DNA from: Pontibacillus sp. HMF3514
GTDB lineage: Bacteria > Bacillota > Bacilli > Bacillales > BH030062
Length of the DNA: 64,000 bases
Direction of reading: 5' to 3'
Assembly (NCBI RefSeq): GCF_009858175.1
Contig: NZ_CP047393.1
Coordinates: forward strand, 310,001 to 374,000
The position numbers and the translations under genes were made by a program. Under the pieces are notes generated by a model that was not told the origin of the DNA, made no database searches, and was given only the letters and a program-made list of their open reading frames with translations. This document shows positions 20,891 to 29,086 of the stretch, piece after piece; positions within the stretch are counted from its first letter, which is position 1, and the number at the start of each line of letters is the position of its first letter.

Positions 20891-20937
20891 GAAAAAGGAT
20901 GATGCACCTCTAATTTGGTGGTGCTTCATCCTTTTTC
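20891..20937. terminator. Long hairpin with A/T flanks, bidirectional terminator
   Basis: GAAAAAGGATGATGCACC pairs with GGTGGTGCTTCATCCTTTTTC around a 9-base loop. A-tract on one side and T-tract on the other suit termination in both directions. No intact gene lies between it and the terminator at 20699-20735. Confidence 0.65.
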
Positions 20938-21041
20938 GTTGTGTTCCATCATTGTTATTTTATTATGTTTCTAAGGTGAACTTTCACAAGTGATTCCGTT
21001 ATATGGTCAATGGCAATGGTTTAATCGAGGATATACAATGA

Positions 21042-21206
21042 GATGAATTTGGATTTAATGGTGGAGGGGAAAAAGCACCTTTTGCTTATTACGGTATCAT
21101 TACTGACCCAGAAGTTCATAAAGTTACTTTAAATGGAAGAGAAGTTGAAATTGTAAATATAGAAGAAAATCACCGTGTTCCGTATTACTTTGGAGACGAA
21201 GAATAA
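21042..21206 (+). pseudogene. C-terminal remnant of an unidentified protein
   Basis: A 54-codon open frame with no start codon and a stop immediately upstream. It reads DEFGFNGGGEKAPFAYYG, then IITDPEVHKVTLNGREVEIV, ending RVPYYFGDEE. The sequence has the look of a beta-rich exported protein's end. Upstream, 20990-21040 holds another short broken frame (LYGQWQWFNRGYTM). It lies in the debris between the RHS pair and the next intact gene, a common place for displaced toxin or immunity fragments. Family not recognised. Confidence 0.45.
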
Positions 21207-21316
21207 ATTGTTCCAATTGTGAAGGATTAGATGTCTTTTCTAAAAATGGAACTATATTTCATATGATATGATTGACTAACAATGAAAATAGAATAAGGCT
21301 TTTAATATGCTAATTT

Positions 21317-21463
21317 AAACTAACGTATGCTTAGCTGAAGATCCTAATTATCTCGAATTCAAGTGTACAGTAAACGGGCGCAAAACTGGAATAAACAGTA
21401 AATGGAAAGACCGGAAAGTATGCAAAGTTTTATACAAAACTTTTATTTTCCGGTCTGTTTTAT
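21317..21463 (+). repeat. R repeat copy 1 with upstream U module and terminator hairpin
   Basis: U module ACTAACGTATGCTTAGCTG (from 21318) is followed by R (21349 on: ATCTCGAATTCAAGTG, then AAACGGGCGC and CTGGAATAAACAGTAAATGG). A long hairpin with arms ACCGGAAA and TTTCCGGT, then CTGTTTT, closes it at 21463. The part after GGGCGC is nearly identical to copy 15 at 39659. Confidence 0.85.
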
Positions 21464-21576
21464 ATACAAAAAACAGACTGCCATGTCATACATAAATTAA
21501 ATGCCAAATACAATCACAAAGTAGTTGTAATACTTTTTAAACCATCATATTTGAATTTTATTGGAATTTGTGAACA

Positions 21577-21862
21577 TTGTTAGGTGAAACCCCAATTGCC
21601 ATGTACCAGAAAGGTGACTTGAAAAAAGCTCATAAACAATTTGAGACCTTTAAATTCAATTAGAAAAATAAATATTTTTGAAGGTCGCGAAGTCCTGGAA
21701 TAAGGGTTTCTCAGTCCTTTTAACGTGTTTGATCTAGCCTTCATGCATCGCATCATGATTTACATAATTCACGCGATAAATACCATGGGGCGAACCATGA
21801 AAGAGTTCAAGAAAGATATTAAAACGCTGAATATTCCTCCAAATGAGAAGGCAGCTGAGTAG
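21577..21862 (+). pseudogene. Gene debris: two short frames and a degenerate R fragment
   Basis: Frame 1 (21577-21663) reads LLGETPIAMYQKGDLKKAHK before a stop. Frame 2 (21743-21862) reads MHRIMIYIIHAINTMGRTMK and ends PPNEKAAE. Between them at 21681-21720 lies AAGTCCTGGAATAAGGG, matching the tail of R copies. These look like remnants of one or two small genes broken by recombination. No family recognised, and the assignment as pseudogene is tentative. Confidence 0.3.
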
Positions 21863-22079
21863 GTTCTCTAATTTTAAGGTGAATGAATACAATATACTAT
21901 TCTGTTCAGTTAGTATAGCGGGTCAACTAGAAAAAAACTTTAAATTTTTTCGCAAACAATACTGTTTCAACCTAATTATTCTAAGGAAATTTAACGTTAC
22001 TTTCCCAAGTTCACTGCACTCTGTAAATGTTATAATTATCCTAACAGGCTTGTTCAAAACTAAAATGGGAGTGAATTAT

Positions 22080-23750
22080 ATGAATAAATTTAAGTCGTTA
22101 ATTTATCTAGTATTATCAACTTTGATTATTAGTTTATTACCGACCACGAGTTTTGCAGAAAAATCATCACGTACTTCCATCTACGATTATGAACAAATTA
22201 ATAAGGTTTTTGATGTTGCATATGGGGCTAAAGATGACCAGTTAGGATTTACACCAAACGGAACCGAAGGGGAAATCGGAACTGGCGTAGTAAGTTTCTA
22301 TGTCCAAAATAACAATGTATACTTTCTAGATAATGTGAATAAAAAGGTTTCCGTGTTTGATGAAAGCGGGTCATTTATCAGCTCTTACGACTTGAGCTAT
22401 GCACGATGGTTATCGGATTTAATAGTTCTTGATAATCAAACGATATATGTATTAGATTCAGCGAAAAGGTTTGTATATGAAATTAACAAGGATGGAGAAA
22501 AAGTTAATTCATATGATGTACCTAAAGAAATTACAATACCTACTGGATTGGGTAAGACAATTAACAATAAAATAACAGTAGACCAATCACAAGATATAAT
22601 AGTTGAACTGAAATCCGGAAATAAATTAGGTAAATCTAACCTTCCGAATGTTGAGGAAAAAATTAACGAAAATAAAGGGAAAATTACATTTAATAATGGG
22701 GAAACAATAGGAGATTTTACAGTTAACTTCGAGGAATCATATGGTGGTTTAACCGTAAATTCAATTATGCCGAATCGTATTATTTATACTAAAACTGAGG
22801 TTGCATCACATATACCAAAAATTATGGCCGAAACACATGTATATGTTGCAAATAAAAAAGGGGAAACAATAGGAGCTGTAAGAATTCCGTTAGAAGAAAT
22901 GTATTTCGCCCCACGTCACCTTGTTAGAGTTGATAATAACAAGATATATCTTATATCACCTAAAGAGAATCATTTAACGTTATATGAACTTAAACCAGGA
23001 AAAACCTTCGAAAAAAGATTAGATGATAGAATTAATAATTTTACAAAAGACATGTCTAATAAAGTTAGTAGCTCCAAAGTTTCAAGTACTCAAACTGAAA
23101 CAAATAATGATGTTTCAACACAAAGTAATACTGGGGAAAATGGTTATCTTCACAGAAGTGATGCTGGTTCTAGGGCTAACTCAATGATTAATGAAACATG
23201 GACAGTAAGTAGTTCTAACAAAAGTCAAGCAAGTGGAACAGTACTTCCTGACTATGTAAGCAATGCCTCTAGTGGTTCAACTCTAGAAAGTATTCCATAC
23301 AAATGGGGAGGTGGAGATGCCCATGATATAGGTGCAGGTAGTAGAAATAGTTTTAACTACTATCAACAAAATGGCTACCAAACAGGCGATGTAGATACAA
23401 ATGGTTATGGAGTAAGTTCGGTTACTGGTCTAGACTGTTCAGGCTTTGTTGCACTAGCTTGGTACAGAAGTGACAAAAAATACAGTACTAGTTCTCTTTA
23501 TGAAATAACCCATAATATTACTAAATCAGACTTAAAATATATGGATGCGCTAAATGATAGTGGATTCCATACACTCTTATATGTCAATAGTGGATCAAAT
23601 GGAATATATACTAAAGAAGCTACTACAGACGGAAACCAAAGTGCACAAGATTATAGCCGTACATGGTATTGGTTAGAAACATCGAATGATTTTATACCAG
23701 TAAGATATGATAGAATTGCAGATGATGGAGACCCACTTCCTATTTACTAA
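22080..23750 (+). CDS. Secreted NlpC/P60-type cysteine peptidase with N-terminal propeller-like domain
   Basis: 556-residue exported protein. A signal peptide (LIYLVLSTLIISLLPTTSFA, ending near residue 25) is followed by repeated beta strands of propeller type up to about residue 320 (NNVYFLDNVNKKVSVFDESG; QTIYVLDSAKRFVYEINKDG). A Ser/Thr/Asn-rich linker leads to a C-terminal NlpC/P60-like domain with IPYKWGGGDAHD, catalytic GLDCSGFVALAWY and a later FHTLLYVNSG that would supply the histidine. Such enzymes cut peptide stems of the cell wall. The start at 22080 is chosen for the signal peptide and GGGAGTG upstream; the longer reading from 21843 has no signal sequence and overlaps debris. An extended -10 (TGTTATAAT) lies near 22026-22034. 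Confidence 0.85.
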   Translation: MNKFKSLIYLVLSTLIISLLPTTSFAEKSSRTSIYDYEQINKVFDVAYGAKDDQLGFTPNGTEGEIGTGVVSFYVQNNNVYFLDNVNKKVSVFDESGSFISSYDLSYARWLSDLIVLDNQTIYVLDSAKRFVYEINKDGEKVNSYDVPKEITIPTGLGKTINNKITVDQSQDIIVELKSGNKLGKSNLPNVEEKINENKGKITFNNGETIGDFTVNFEESYGGLTVNSIMPNRIIYTKTEVASHIPKIMAETHVYVANKKGETIGAVRIPLEEMYFAPRHLVRVDNNKIYLISPKENHLTLYELKPGKTFEKRLDDRINNFTKDMSNKVSSSKVSSTQTETNNDVSTQSNTGENGYLHRSDAGSRANSMINETWTVSSSNKSQASGTVLPDYVSNASSGSTLESIPYKWGGGDAHDIGAGSRNSFNYYQQNGYQTGDVDTNGYGVSSVTGLDCSGFVALAWYRSDKKYSTSSLYEITHNITKSDLKYMDALNDSGFHTLLYVNSGSNGIYTKEATTDGNQSAQDYSRTWYWLETSNDFIPVRYDRIADDGDPLPIY

Positions 23751-23760
23751 TTTCTTTTTA

Positions 23761-23792
23761 GATACAGATAGCCTAAAATGGCTATCTGTATA
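23761..23792 (+). terminator. Perfect hairpin between the NlpC/P60 and lipoprotein genes
   Basis: ATACAGATAGCC / GGCTATCTGTAT is a perfect 12-bp stem with a 6-base loop right after the stop codon. The T-tract is weak (ACCTTTATT), so it may be a partial terminator or an mRNA-stabilising hairpin. Confidence 0.7.
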
Positions 23793-23815
23793 CCTTTATT
23801 AAGGAGTTGAATATT

Positions 23816-24418
23816 TTGAAGAAGTTATTCTCAAGCTTTTGCCTTTTATTTTTACTAATTTCATGTTCGAATGATGCAGATTATAGTGAAAAAACATCTG
23901 TATCAAATAAAGCAGATTATAGTGAAAAAACATCTGTATCAAAGGATTTTAAAAAAGAGTTTGATCAATCAATTGCTCATTTAAAGGACATAATTGATCA
24001 GAATCAAAAACAAATAAAGGTATTGGAAAATAGAATAGCATCAAATAATCTAATTTTAACTAAACAATTTGATGTAGAAGTTTCTCAACTAAGAAAATTA
24101 GTAAATCACATTCCAGGTTTAGAGCACAAATATGGCTATATTAAAGAGATTAATCAAGAAAATTTATCAATGTATATAGAATTCGTCAATAAGAAAGCCG
24201 ACAATAAGGCTCCAAATGGCTTTGAAATTGAAATGAAGGAAAGTAAAAGGGTTTCTGTATCAAGTAATGCTGATTTTTACGTACTTAATAGTAATGATTT
24301 GATTAAAATATCAGAAGCAGAGGAGCTACAGAATAAGGTAAATGAGCACAACCGATTATTTAACTTGTATTTTGTCAATAAAAAATTAATATTAGCTAGT
24401 GAACAATATTTACCGTAA
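23816..24418 (+). CDS. Small lipoprotein of unknown function with coiled-coil
   Basis: 200-residue predicted lipoprotein: MKKLFSSFCLLFLLISC gives a signal peptide and lipobox (LLISC). After the anchor come two copies of a 12-residue segment (ADYSEKTSVSNK), then a heptad-rich helical stretch (LKDIIDQNQKQIKVLENRIA) and a mixed C-terminal part. The start is TTG at 23816 with AAGGAG 9 bases upstream; the in-frame TTG at 23807 touches the ribosome binding site. It follows the NlpC/P60 gene in the same direction and could be its partner at the membrane. No family recognised. Confidence 0.8.
   Translation: MKKLFSSFCLLFLLISCSNDADYSEKTSVSNKADYSEKTSVSKDFKKEFDQSIAHLKDIIDQNQKQIKVLENRIASNNLILTKQFDVEVSQLRKLVNHIPGLEHKYGYIKEINQENLSMYIEFVNKKADNKAPNGFEIEMKESKRVSVSSNADFYVLNSNDLIKISEAEELQNKVNEHNRLFNLYFVNKKLILASEQYLP
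23876..23943 (+). repeat. 36-bp tandem duplication inside the lipoprotein gene
   Basis: The unit starting GCAGATTATAGTG is present twice, the second copy lacking only its last bases. The duplication is in frame and adds 12 residues just behind the lipid anchor. The absence of divergence suggests it is recent. Confidence 0.9.
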
Positions 24419-24596
24419 AATACTAAGGGGTTTGTATTTAAATCAACTAATAAAAGTTTATTTCTTTAAGCATTAACTAAGGATAATTCTAAATTGAATT
24501 TAGCAATAAATAAATTGGAATAGAACAATGGCAAGAATATACACGGTGAATTTTGATACTTAAAACAAAGGGGTTAGAGTAATATAAATAGGAAAT

Positions 24597-24650
24597 ATAC
24601 CTCGAATTCAAGTCTTCCGTAATGGGCGCTTACTTGGAACAAAAAGGGTT
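24597..24650 (+). repeat. R repeat copy 2
   Basis: CTCGAATTCAAGTCTTCCG, then TGGGCGC and CTTGGAACAAAAAGGG. No paired hairpin arm is visible. The 180 bases before it hold only a minimal frame (MARIYTVNFDT) and no convincing gene. Downstream, 24646-24708 reads LASLGEAVEYKVNYSVQYR in one open frame, possibly the tail of a lost gene. Confidence 0.8.
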
Positions 24651-24802
24651 GGCATCTTTAGGAGAAGCTGTAGAATATAAAGTTAACTACTCAGTTCAAT
24701 ACCGTTAAAGATCTTATTGTAAATAATTATTTAAAACAGGTCGTTTCGAATAGTATTTGACTAAATATGGAAAATGATATATATTGAATTAAAATTTTGC
24801 GA

Positions 24803-25033
24803 CGATGAGGATAAGAGTTATTGCAAACGGTTATCAGAGAGGGAAGGAATGCTGGGATCTTCCTAATGCAGTGTAGTAACTTACCACCTTTGAGCTGTAT
24901 AGATGAAAGAAAAGTAGTTCATACCGTAAAGCTACGATACAGCATTACCAAAGCCATTCCTTAAAGGTAATGGAAAATTGGGTGGAACCACGGGTGAAAC
25001 ACTCGTCCCTTTATATGGGATGGGTGTTTTTTG
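24803..25033 (+). promoter_or_regulatory. T-box leader (tRNA-responsive attenuator)
   Basis: Contains a Stem I-like region (GCGACGATGAGG; AGAGAGGGAAGG; CACCTTTGAGCTG), the T-box sequence GGGTGGAACCACGGG (24979-24994) and the terminator CACTCGTCCC / GGGATGGGTG with TTTTTTG. The specifier codon just before CACCTTTGAG could be TAC (Tyr) or ACC (Thr); I cannot decide by eye. It controls the NIF3-like gene 39 bases downstream, an unusual target since most T-boxes govern aminoacyl-tRNA synthetases or amino-acid genes. Confidence 0.92.
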
Positions 25034-25071
25034 TTTTGTTTGAGAGAAAGAAAAAAGAAAGGAGTATTTGA

Positions 25072-25986
25072 TTGGTAAATTTAGAGGATATTGTTCGTGA
25101 TTTGGATGCTAAATTTGAGATTGAACGGTTTGGAAAGGACCCTGCTTTTAGTAGGTTTATCCCTCAAGTTTATGCAGGAAAGGTAGATTGGAAAGAGAAA
25201 TTTGAACCTAAATTTAACGAGCTATTTAATGGTTTAATGATAAAAGGTAATCCAAATGTACAAAATTTATTTTTGGCAGTTTTTCCAACAAAAGATGTAT
25301 TGGAAAGTTTTATAAGTAAAGGAGCAGCTGGTGATTTATTGTTTATGCACCATCCTCTGTTAATGGAGTGTGGAGATCCAAACGGGAAATGGGGGAGAGG
25401 GTTCGTCCCGATCGATGAATCTCTTTTAGACCAAGTAATAAATAAGGGGCTTTCTATATATACTTGCCATGCGCCTATGGATTATCATAAAACTTTAGGC
25501 ACAAGTCAAGCAATTGCGGAAGAAATGAAAGTAGAAATAACAGAAAGATTTATTCATAATGAAAGACATGACGATATTGGAATAATCGGAAACATAAAAC
25601 CAACCCATACAGATAGCTTAATAAAACAACTTCAAAGTATTTTTGATATTCCTTATGTAGATTTTGAAGGAAACAAAATAGAGGTGAAAAAAGTGGCAAT
25701 TGTTGCTGGTTGTGGTGATAAAACAAAGTGGATGCAAATCGCTGAGGATAGAGGAGTAGATGCTTATATCTCTGGTGAAATTCATTGCCATATAGATAAT
25801 GATTACGGAAAGAAAAGATATGACGAAGTTAAAAACTATGCAAAACATACTAAAATGTCATTAATAGGTGTTTCGCATTCTGCTTCAGAGTATTTAGTAA
25901 AGAAAACTTTAATGTATCGTTGGTTTGAAAAGAATTTTAATTTTAAAAGCATTAATTTAATTCCCCAAAAAGAATGGTGGCTATAA
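25072..25986 (+). CDS. NIF3-like dinuclear-metal protein (DUF34)
   Basis: 304-residue cytosolic protein of the NIF3/DUF34 family. Metal-ligand motifs are visible: LFMHHPLLM (first His pair), YTCHAPMDYHKT (Cys-His and Asp) and DAYISGEIHCHIDN in the second half, a bipartite metal site typical of the family. The biochemical role of the family is unsettled (metal insertion, GTP cyclohydrolase-like or metabolite-repair activities have been proposed). The start is TTG with AAAGGAG 7 bases upstream. The gene is alone behind a T-box leader and before R copy 3, so its expression should rise when a specific tRNA is uncharged. It is unlike the housekeeping YqfO because it lacks the inserted PII-like domain. 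Confidence 0.88.
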   Translation: MVNLEDIVRDLDAKFEIERFGKDPAFSRFIPQVYAGKVDWKEKFEPKFNELFNGLMIKGNPNVQNLFLAVFPTKDVLESFISKGAAGDLLFMHHPLLMECGDPNGKWGRGFVPIDESLLDQVINKGLSIYTCHAPMDYHKTLGTSQAIAEEMKVEITERFIHNERHDDIGIIGNIKPTHTDSLIKQLQSIFDIPYVDFEGNKIEVKKVAIVAGCGDKTKWMQIAEDRGVDAYISGEIHCHIDNDYGKKRYDEVKNYAKHTKMSLIGVSHSASEYLVKKTLMYRWFEKNFNFKSINLIPQKEWWL

Positions 25987-26016
25987 CTAATGGCAATATA
26001 ATGGCATTTTATGATT

Positions 26017-26078
26017 TATCTCGAATTCAAGTGTTCATTTATAGGGCGCAATTCTGGAGTAAGGAAAGACCGTTTTTT
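26017..26078 (+). repeat. R repeat copy 3
   Basis: TATCTCGAATTCAAGTG, then TATAGGGCGC and ATTCTGGAGTAAGGAAAGACC followed by GTTTTTTA. It lies 31 bases after the NIF3-like gene. Confidence 0.85.
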
Positions 26079-26212
26079 ATTTATCTTGATATATTATAAC
26101 CTAGGTTTAACTGGATATTTGTTTGTTATAAGAATTGAATTAGTTGTGAGAAAATGTACTTATACTAACGGCTAGTTGAGTTAAAAAGAGAAGTACGAAA
26201 TGTGGTGATGTT

Positions 26213-26419
26213 ATGAATGATAATTCTTCCTATCAATGTTGTTTTTGTGATAAGAGGATAATATCAAAAAAACCAGATATTACTTCAATTATAGTAGTAT
26301 CTAATTGGGATAAGGCTAGTGATACTCAGCAGGAACAACAAATGTTTTGTCATATGGAATGTTTGAAGAAATCAGTTTCAGACAATTTCCCTTTATATAT
26401 CGCTGATTTAGAAGATTAA
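26213..26419 (+). CDS. Small zinc-ribbon-like protein
   Basis: 68-residue cytosolic protein. CCFCDKR and the later FCHMECLKK give a C-x-x-C ... C-H-x-x-C arrangement suited to one zinc ion. GTGGTG lies 5 bases before the ATG. Upstream (26164-26188) is ACTAACGGCTAGTTGAGTTA, a variant of the hairpin module found before other array genes. It stands alone between R copies 3 and 4. Function unknown; I recognise the type (short orphan Cys-rich proteins of Bacillaceae) but no named family. Confidence 0.75.
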   Translation: MNDNSSYQCCFCDKRIISKKPDITSIIVVSNWDKASDTQQEQQMFCHMECLKKSVSDNFPLYIADLED

Positions 26420-26476
26420 AATGTGTGAAAATGAATTTAAACTATTTGGTTAGGGTAAACGTTCATTTTGATAATT

Positions 26477-26530
26477 ATATTGAATTCAAGTATTCAGTTA
26501 AAGGGCGCGTTTGTTTAAATAGGGTCATAT
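26477..26530 (+). repeat. R repeat copy 4
   Basis: TATATTGAATTCAAGTATTC, then AAAGGGCGCG and TTTGTTTAAATAGGGTC. It lies 58 bases after the zinc-ribbon gene. The second hairpin arm is missing. Confidence 0.78.
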
Positions 26531-26643
26531 TAACAGGATGCTGGAAAAATAATTGTTTTAGTCGATATACTAACTATGCAGTTACCTTGAGAAGTTAAAT
26601 GGAAAAATCTATAGTAAACTTAGCTGACAAAGAGGTGTTCGTT

Positions 26644-26877
26644 TTGAAGTTACTAAAATTTATGTTTGGGGATATGAATAAAAGAAACTTATTTACTAAG
26701 GGTTTGTACATATTTTTAATATTATATTATTTTGGAGCGTTAGTTTGGAATTTGTATATTTTAATAGATGGAGAAAATTATCAGAATCCACCTAATTTGA
26801 TCTTATTTATTCTGGTATTATTAATTGGGCCATTAGGTGTTCGGGCAGTGTATAAGAAGTTTAATAATATATTTTAA
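26644..26877 (+). CDS. Small two-helix membrane protein, unknown function
   Basis: 77-residue protein with two hydrophobic stretches (GLYIFLILYYFGALVWNLYI and LILFILVLLIGPLGVRAVY) and a basic N-terminus. The TTG at 26644 is preferred because AGAGGTG lies 5 bases upstream; an in-frame ATG at 26599 would add 15 residues without a ribosome binding site. It is the only gene between R copies 4 and 5. Resembles the PLDc_N-like or phospholipase-associated small membrane proteins only in topology; no family assigned. Confidence 0.65.
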   Translation: MKLLKFMFGDMNKRNLFTKGLYIFLILYYFGALVWNLYILIDGENYQNPPNLILFILVLLIGPLGVRAVYKKFNNIF

Positions 26878-26916
26878 ATTGGGATAATAGGCTATTAATT
26901 AATCCTTTACTGCTAT

Positions 26917-26970
26917 TATCTCGAAATCATGTCTTCAGCAATAGGGCGCTTATGTGGAACTATGAAAGTC
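26917..26970 (+). repeat. R repeat copy 5
   Basis: TATCTCGAAATCATGTCTTC, then ATAGGGCGC and TATGTGGAACTATGAAAG. It lies 40 bases after the membrane-protein gene and before the array recombinase. Confidence 0.8.
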
Positions 26971-27049
26971 CATGAACATGCAGTCTAATGGGGAGTTCAA
27001 TTAAGTATTAATTCTTATATAATTGAATAAAGCAAGTATTAAGTACACT

Positions 27050-27099
27050 CTCCAAGGTCATACTAGATTCAAGATTAATTGGATTATAACCTTGGGGAG
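27050..27099 (+). promoter_or_regulatory. Hairpin able to mask the recombinase ribosome binding site
   Basis: CTCCAAGGT pairs with ACCTTGGGGAG around a 30-base loop. The right arm contains the GGGGAG ribosome binding site of the recombinase at 27109, so folding would block translation. It could equally be a recombinase binding site; sequence alone cannot tell. Confidence 0.5.
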
Positions 27100-27108
27100 T
27101 GAATTAGT

Positions 27109-27951
27109 ATGCTTTTATCTGATGTATGGCATAAATATCAACTAGATAAAAAGATTGAAGGTTATTCACCTTTAACATTGAAATCGTATTGCTACCAGTA
27201 CAATACACTACTGAGTCATTTTGGGGACGTTGAGGTGAATACTCTTACTACTGACCAATTAAAAAATTATTTGGTTGAAGAAGGTGAACATCTGAAGCCA
27301 TCCAGTATGGGGCATAGAGTACGTTGCCTTAGATCTCTATTTAAGTGGACATATGAAGAAGGATTCATACAGATGGATCCAGCAACAAAATTGAAAGAAC
27401 CTAAAATAGGTAAAAGAATCCCAAAGTTTTTATCAGAGTTAGAGATAGAACATTTGAGAGAAGCTTGCCATACTTCTATGGAAAATGCGCTATTCGAGTT
27501 CTTTTATTCTACAGGATGTCGTATAGGTGAGGTCGTAAAGTTGAATCGAGATGACATTAACTTTGCTACCAATTCTGTCATTGTTCATGGTAAGGGTGAC
27601 AAGGAAAGAGAAGTGTACTTTAATACTCGCTGCTCTCTGTGGTTAAAAAGATATTTAGAAGAACGTGAAGATGAGTATGATTGCTTGTTCATTACAGAAA
27701 GAAGACCGAGGAAGAGAATGAGTATTGATAATATACGATACATTATTAAACGGATCTCTTGCCGAGCAGGTATCAATAAAAATATACATCCCCACCAACT
27801 TCGACACAGTTATGCAACACACATGATTAATAATGGGGCTCCAGTAGAAGTTATTCAAAGCTTACTTGGTCACGAGAAGAGTGAAACAACCAAGTTATAC
27901 GCACAACTTAGTGGTAAGATGAGACATGATTTATATACGAAATACTTTTAA
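27109..27951 (+). CDS. XerC/D-type tyrosine recombinase inside the cassette array
   Basis: 280-residue site-specific recombinase. N-terminal SAM-like core-binding domain (residues 1-95), then a catalytic domain with the full set Arg138 (STGCRIGE), Lys162 (VHGKGDK), His229-x-x-Arg232 (HPHQLRHS), His255 (LLGHEKS) and Tyr264 (TTKLYAQLS). Length and lack of an arm-binding domain fit XerC/D. It lacks the extra block found in integron IntI proteins. Its ribosome binding site lies in a hairpin arm. It has its own terminator rather than an R repeat, lies between R copies 5 and 6, and is the natural candidate for moving R-flanked cassettes. That role is inferred. Confidence 0.92.
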   Translation: MLLSDVWHKYQLDKKIEGYSPLTLKSYCYQYNTLLSHFGDVEVNTLTTDQLKNYLVEEGEHLKPSSMGHRVRCLRSLFKWTYEEGFIQMDPATKLKEPKIGKRIPKFLSELEIEHLREACHTSMENALFEFFYSTGCRIGEVVKLNRDDINFATNSVIVHGKGDKEREVYFNTRCSLWLKRYLEEREDEYDCLFITERRPRKRMSIDNIRYIIKRISCRAGINKNIHPHQLRHSYATHMINNGAPVEVIQSLLGHEKSETTKLYAQLSGKMRHDLYTKYF

Positions 27952-27977
27952 ACACGTCATTGAGCGTGTTTTTTTAT
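27951..27977 (+). terminator. Intrinsic terminator after the array recombinase
   Basis: AACACG / CGTGTT stem with 8-base loop followed by a run of T. Unlike its neighbours this gene does not end in an R repeat. Confidence 0.8.
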
Positions 27978-28073
27978 TTTAGTAGTAAAAAATTGAGTTT
28001 TAAGAATAGTTTTGAAATAATTGGTATTAAAATGAGAAAAGCAAATATACACATGGAGGAGGAGTTATTATAA

Positions 28074-28535
28074 ATGAATATAAGACTAGCGGAATCAAAA
28101 GACATTGATCAACTAATAAGGATGAGGTGGGATAATACAATTGAGTTCGATGATAGTAAAAGACAATCTTCATATAATGATTTTGAAAGAGAATGTCGAT
28201 CTTTTTTAGAGAACGCGATGAAAAATGGTGAGTGGTATATATGGGTAGCGGAAGAGGAAGGAAAACTAATATCTCACATTTACATAGAATTAATACAAAA
28301 AGTTCCAAGGCCTGGGAGAATAACATATCCATTTGCTTTCATGACAAATGTATATACTGTTAAACAGTATAGAAATATGGGCATTGGAAGCAAGATAATT
28401 TCTACAATTAATAAGTGGGTTAAGGAAAATAACTTTGAATTCATTATAGTATGGCCTAGCGATGAAAGTATTAATTATTATAAAAAGAATGGTTACGTCC
28501 ATAGTACTGAACTAATGGAATATTTCCCTTCTTAA
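28074..28535 (+). CDS. GNAT acetyltransferase
   Basis: 153-residue acetyl-CoA-dependent transferase. Motif A is FMTNVYTVKQYRNMGIGSKI (R-x-x-G-x-G, near residues 90-105), and SINYYKKNGYVHSTE is the C-terminal motif B region. GGAGGAGGAG lies upstream. Its stop codon overlaps the start of the HAD phosphatase gene (TAATG), so the two are translationally coupled. The substrate is unknown; a GNAT beside a small HAD phosphatase suggests modification of a phosphorylated small molecule such as a sugar or antibiotic. Confidence 0.9.
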   Translation: MNIRLAESKDIDQLIRMRWDNTIEFDDSKRQSSYNDFERECRSFLENAMKNGEWYIWVAEEEGKLISHIYIELIQKVPRPGRITYPFAFMTNVYTVKQYRNMGIGSKIISTINKWVKENNFEFIIVWPSDESINYYKKNGYVHSTELMEYFPS

Positions 28536-29059
28536 TGTTGGAGATGGTTAAAATAAAAGTTGCTTTCTTTGATAGAGATGGAACAATAATTGAAGATTAT
28601 CCTGACGAAAAATGGTCAAGTATAACTACTCCCGAATTTGTTTCAAATTCTATTAACACACTACAAAAAGTACAAAAACAAGGATATAAAATTATTATAA
28701 TAACCAATCAATATTTAATTAATGAAGGTTACATAACATTGCAACAGTATGAGCAAATTAACAAGTTAATGATTGAGAGGTTATCTTCTCAGGGAATCAA
28801 GATTCTCGATGTATTTTATTGCCCTCATAGGAGGGATGAAGGTTGTAACTGTATTAAACCCCAGACTGGCATGATTCATAAAGCAATTAACAAATACTCT
28901 AATATAGATATAAATGAATCCTTTATGATCGGTGATTCTAAAGCAGATATAGATTTAGCCATAAACATGAATATGAAAGGTTTTGGAATAGGAGTAGATG
29001 CAATAGATCCAAGAATTAAAAAGCTTGATAATGTGAAAGACGTAATTAGTTACATATGA
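28535..29059 (+). CDS. HAD-IIIA phosphatase (GmhB/HisB-N type)
   Basis: 174-residue cytosolic phosphatase. The nucleophile motif is FFDRDGTIIE (DxDGT), the second motif IIIITNQ, zinc loop CPHRRDEGCNC (C-x-H ... C-x-C as in GmhB and HisB), and the acid motif MIGDSKADIDLA. Family members dephosphorylate heptose 1,7-bisphosphate or histidinol phosphate. The start is the ATG overlapping the GNAT stop codon. A heptose role is unlikely here without neighbouring heptose genes, so the substrate is open. The GNAT-HAD pair is closed by R copy 6. Confidence 0.9.
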   Translation: MLEMVKIKVAFFDRDGTIIEDYPDEKWSSITTPEFVSNSINTLQKVQKQGYKIIIITNQYLINEGYITLQQYEQINKLMIERLSSQGIKILDVFYCPHRRDEGCNCIKPQTGMIHKAINKYSNIDINESFMIGDSKADIDLAINMNMKGFGIGVDAIDPRIKKLDNVKDVISYI

Positions 29060-29086
29060 TTTAAATTAAGCTTGAAAAGCCGCAAT

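Noticed and set aside
21843-22079. N-terminal extension of the NlpC/P60 protein
   Set aside because: The extra 79 residues have no signal peptide and no ribosome binding site; the ATG at 22080 begins a clear signal sequence.
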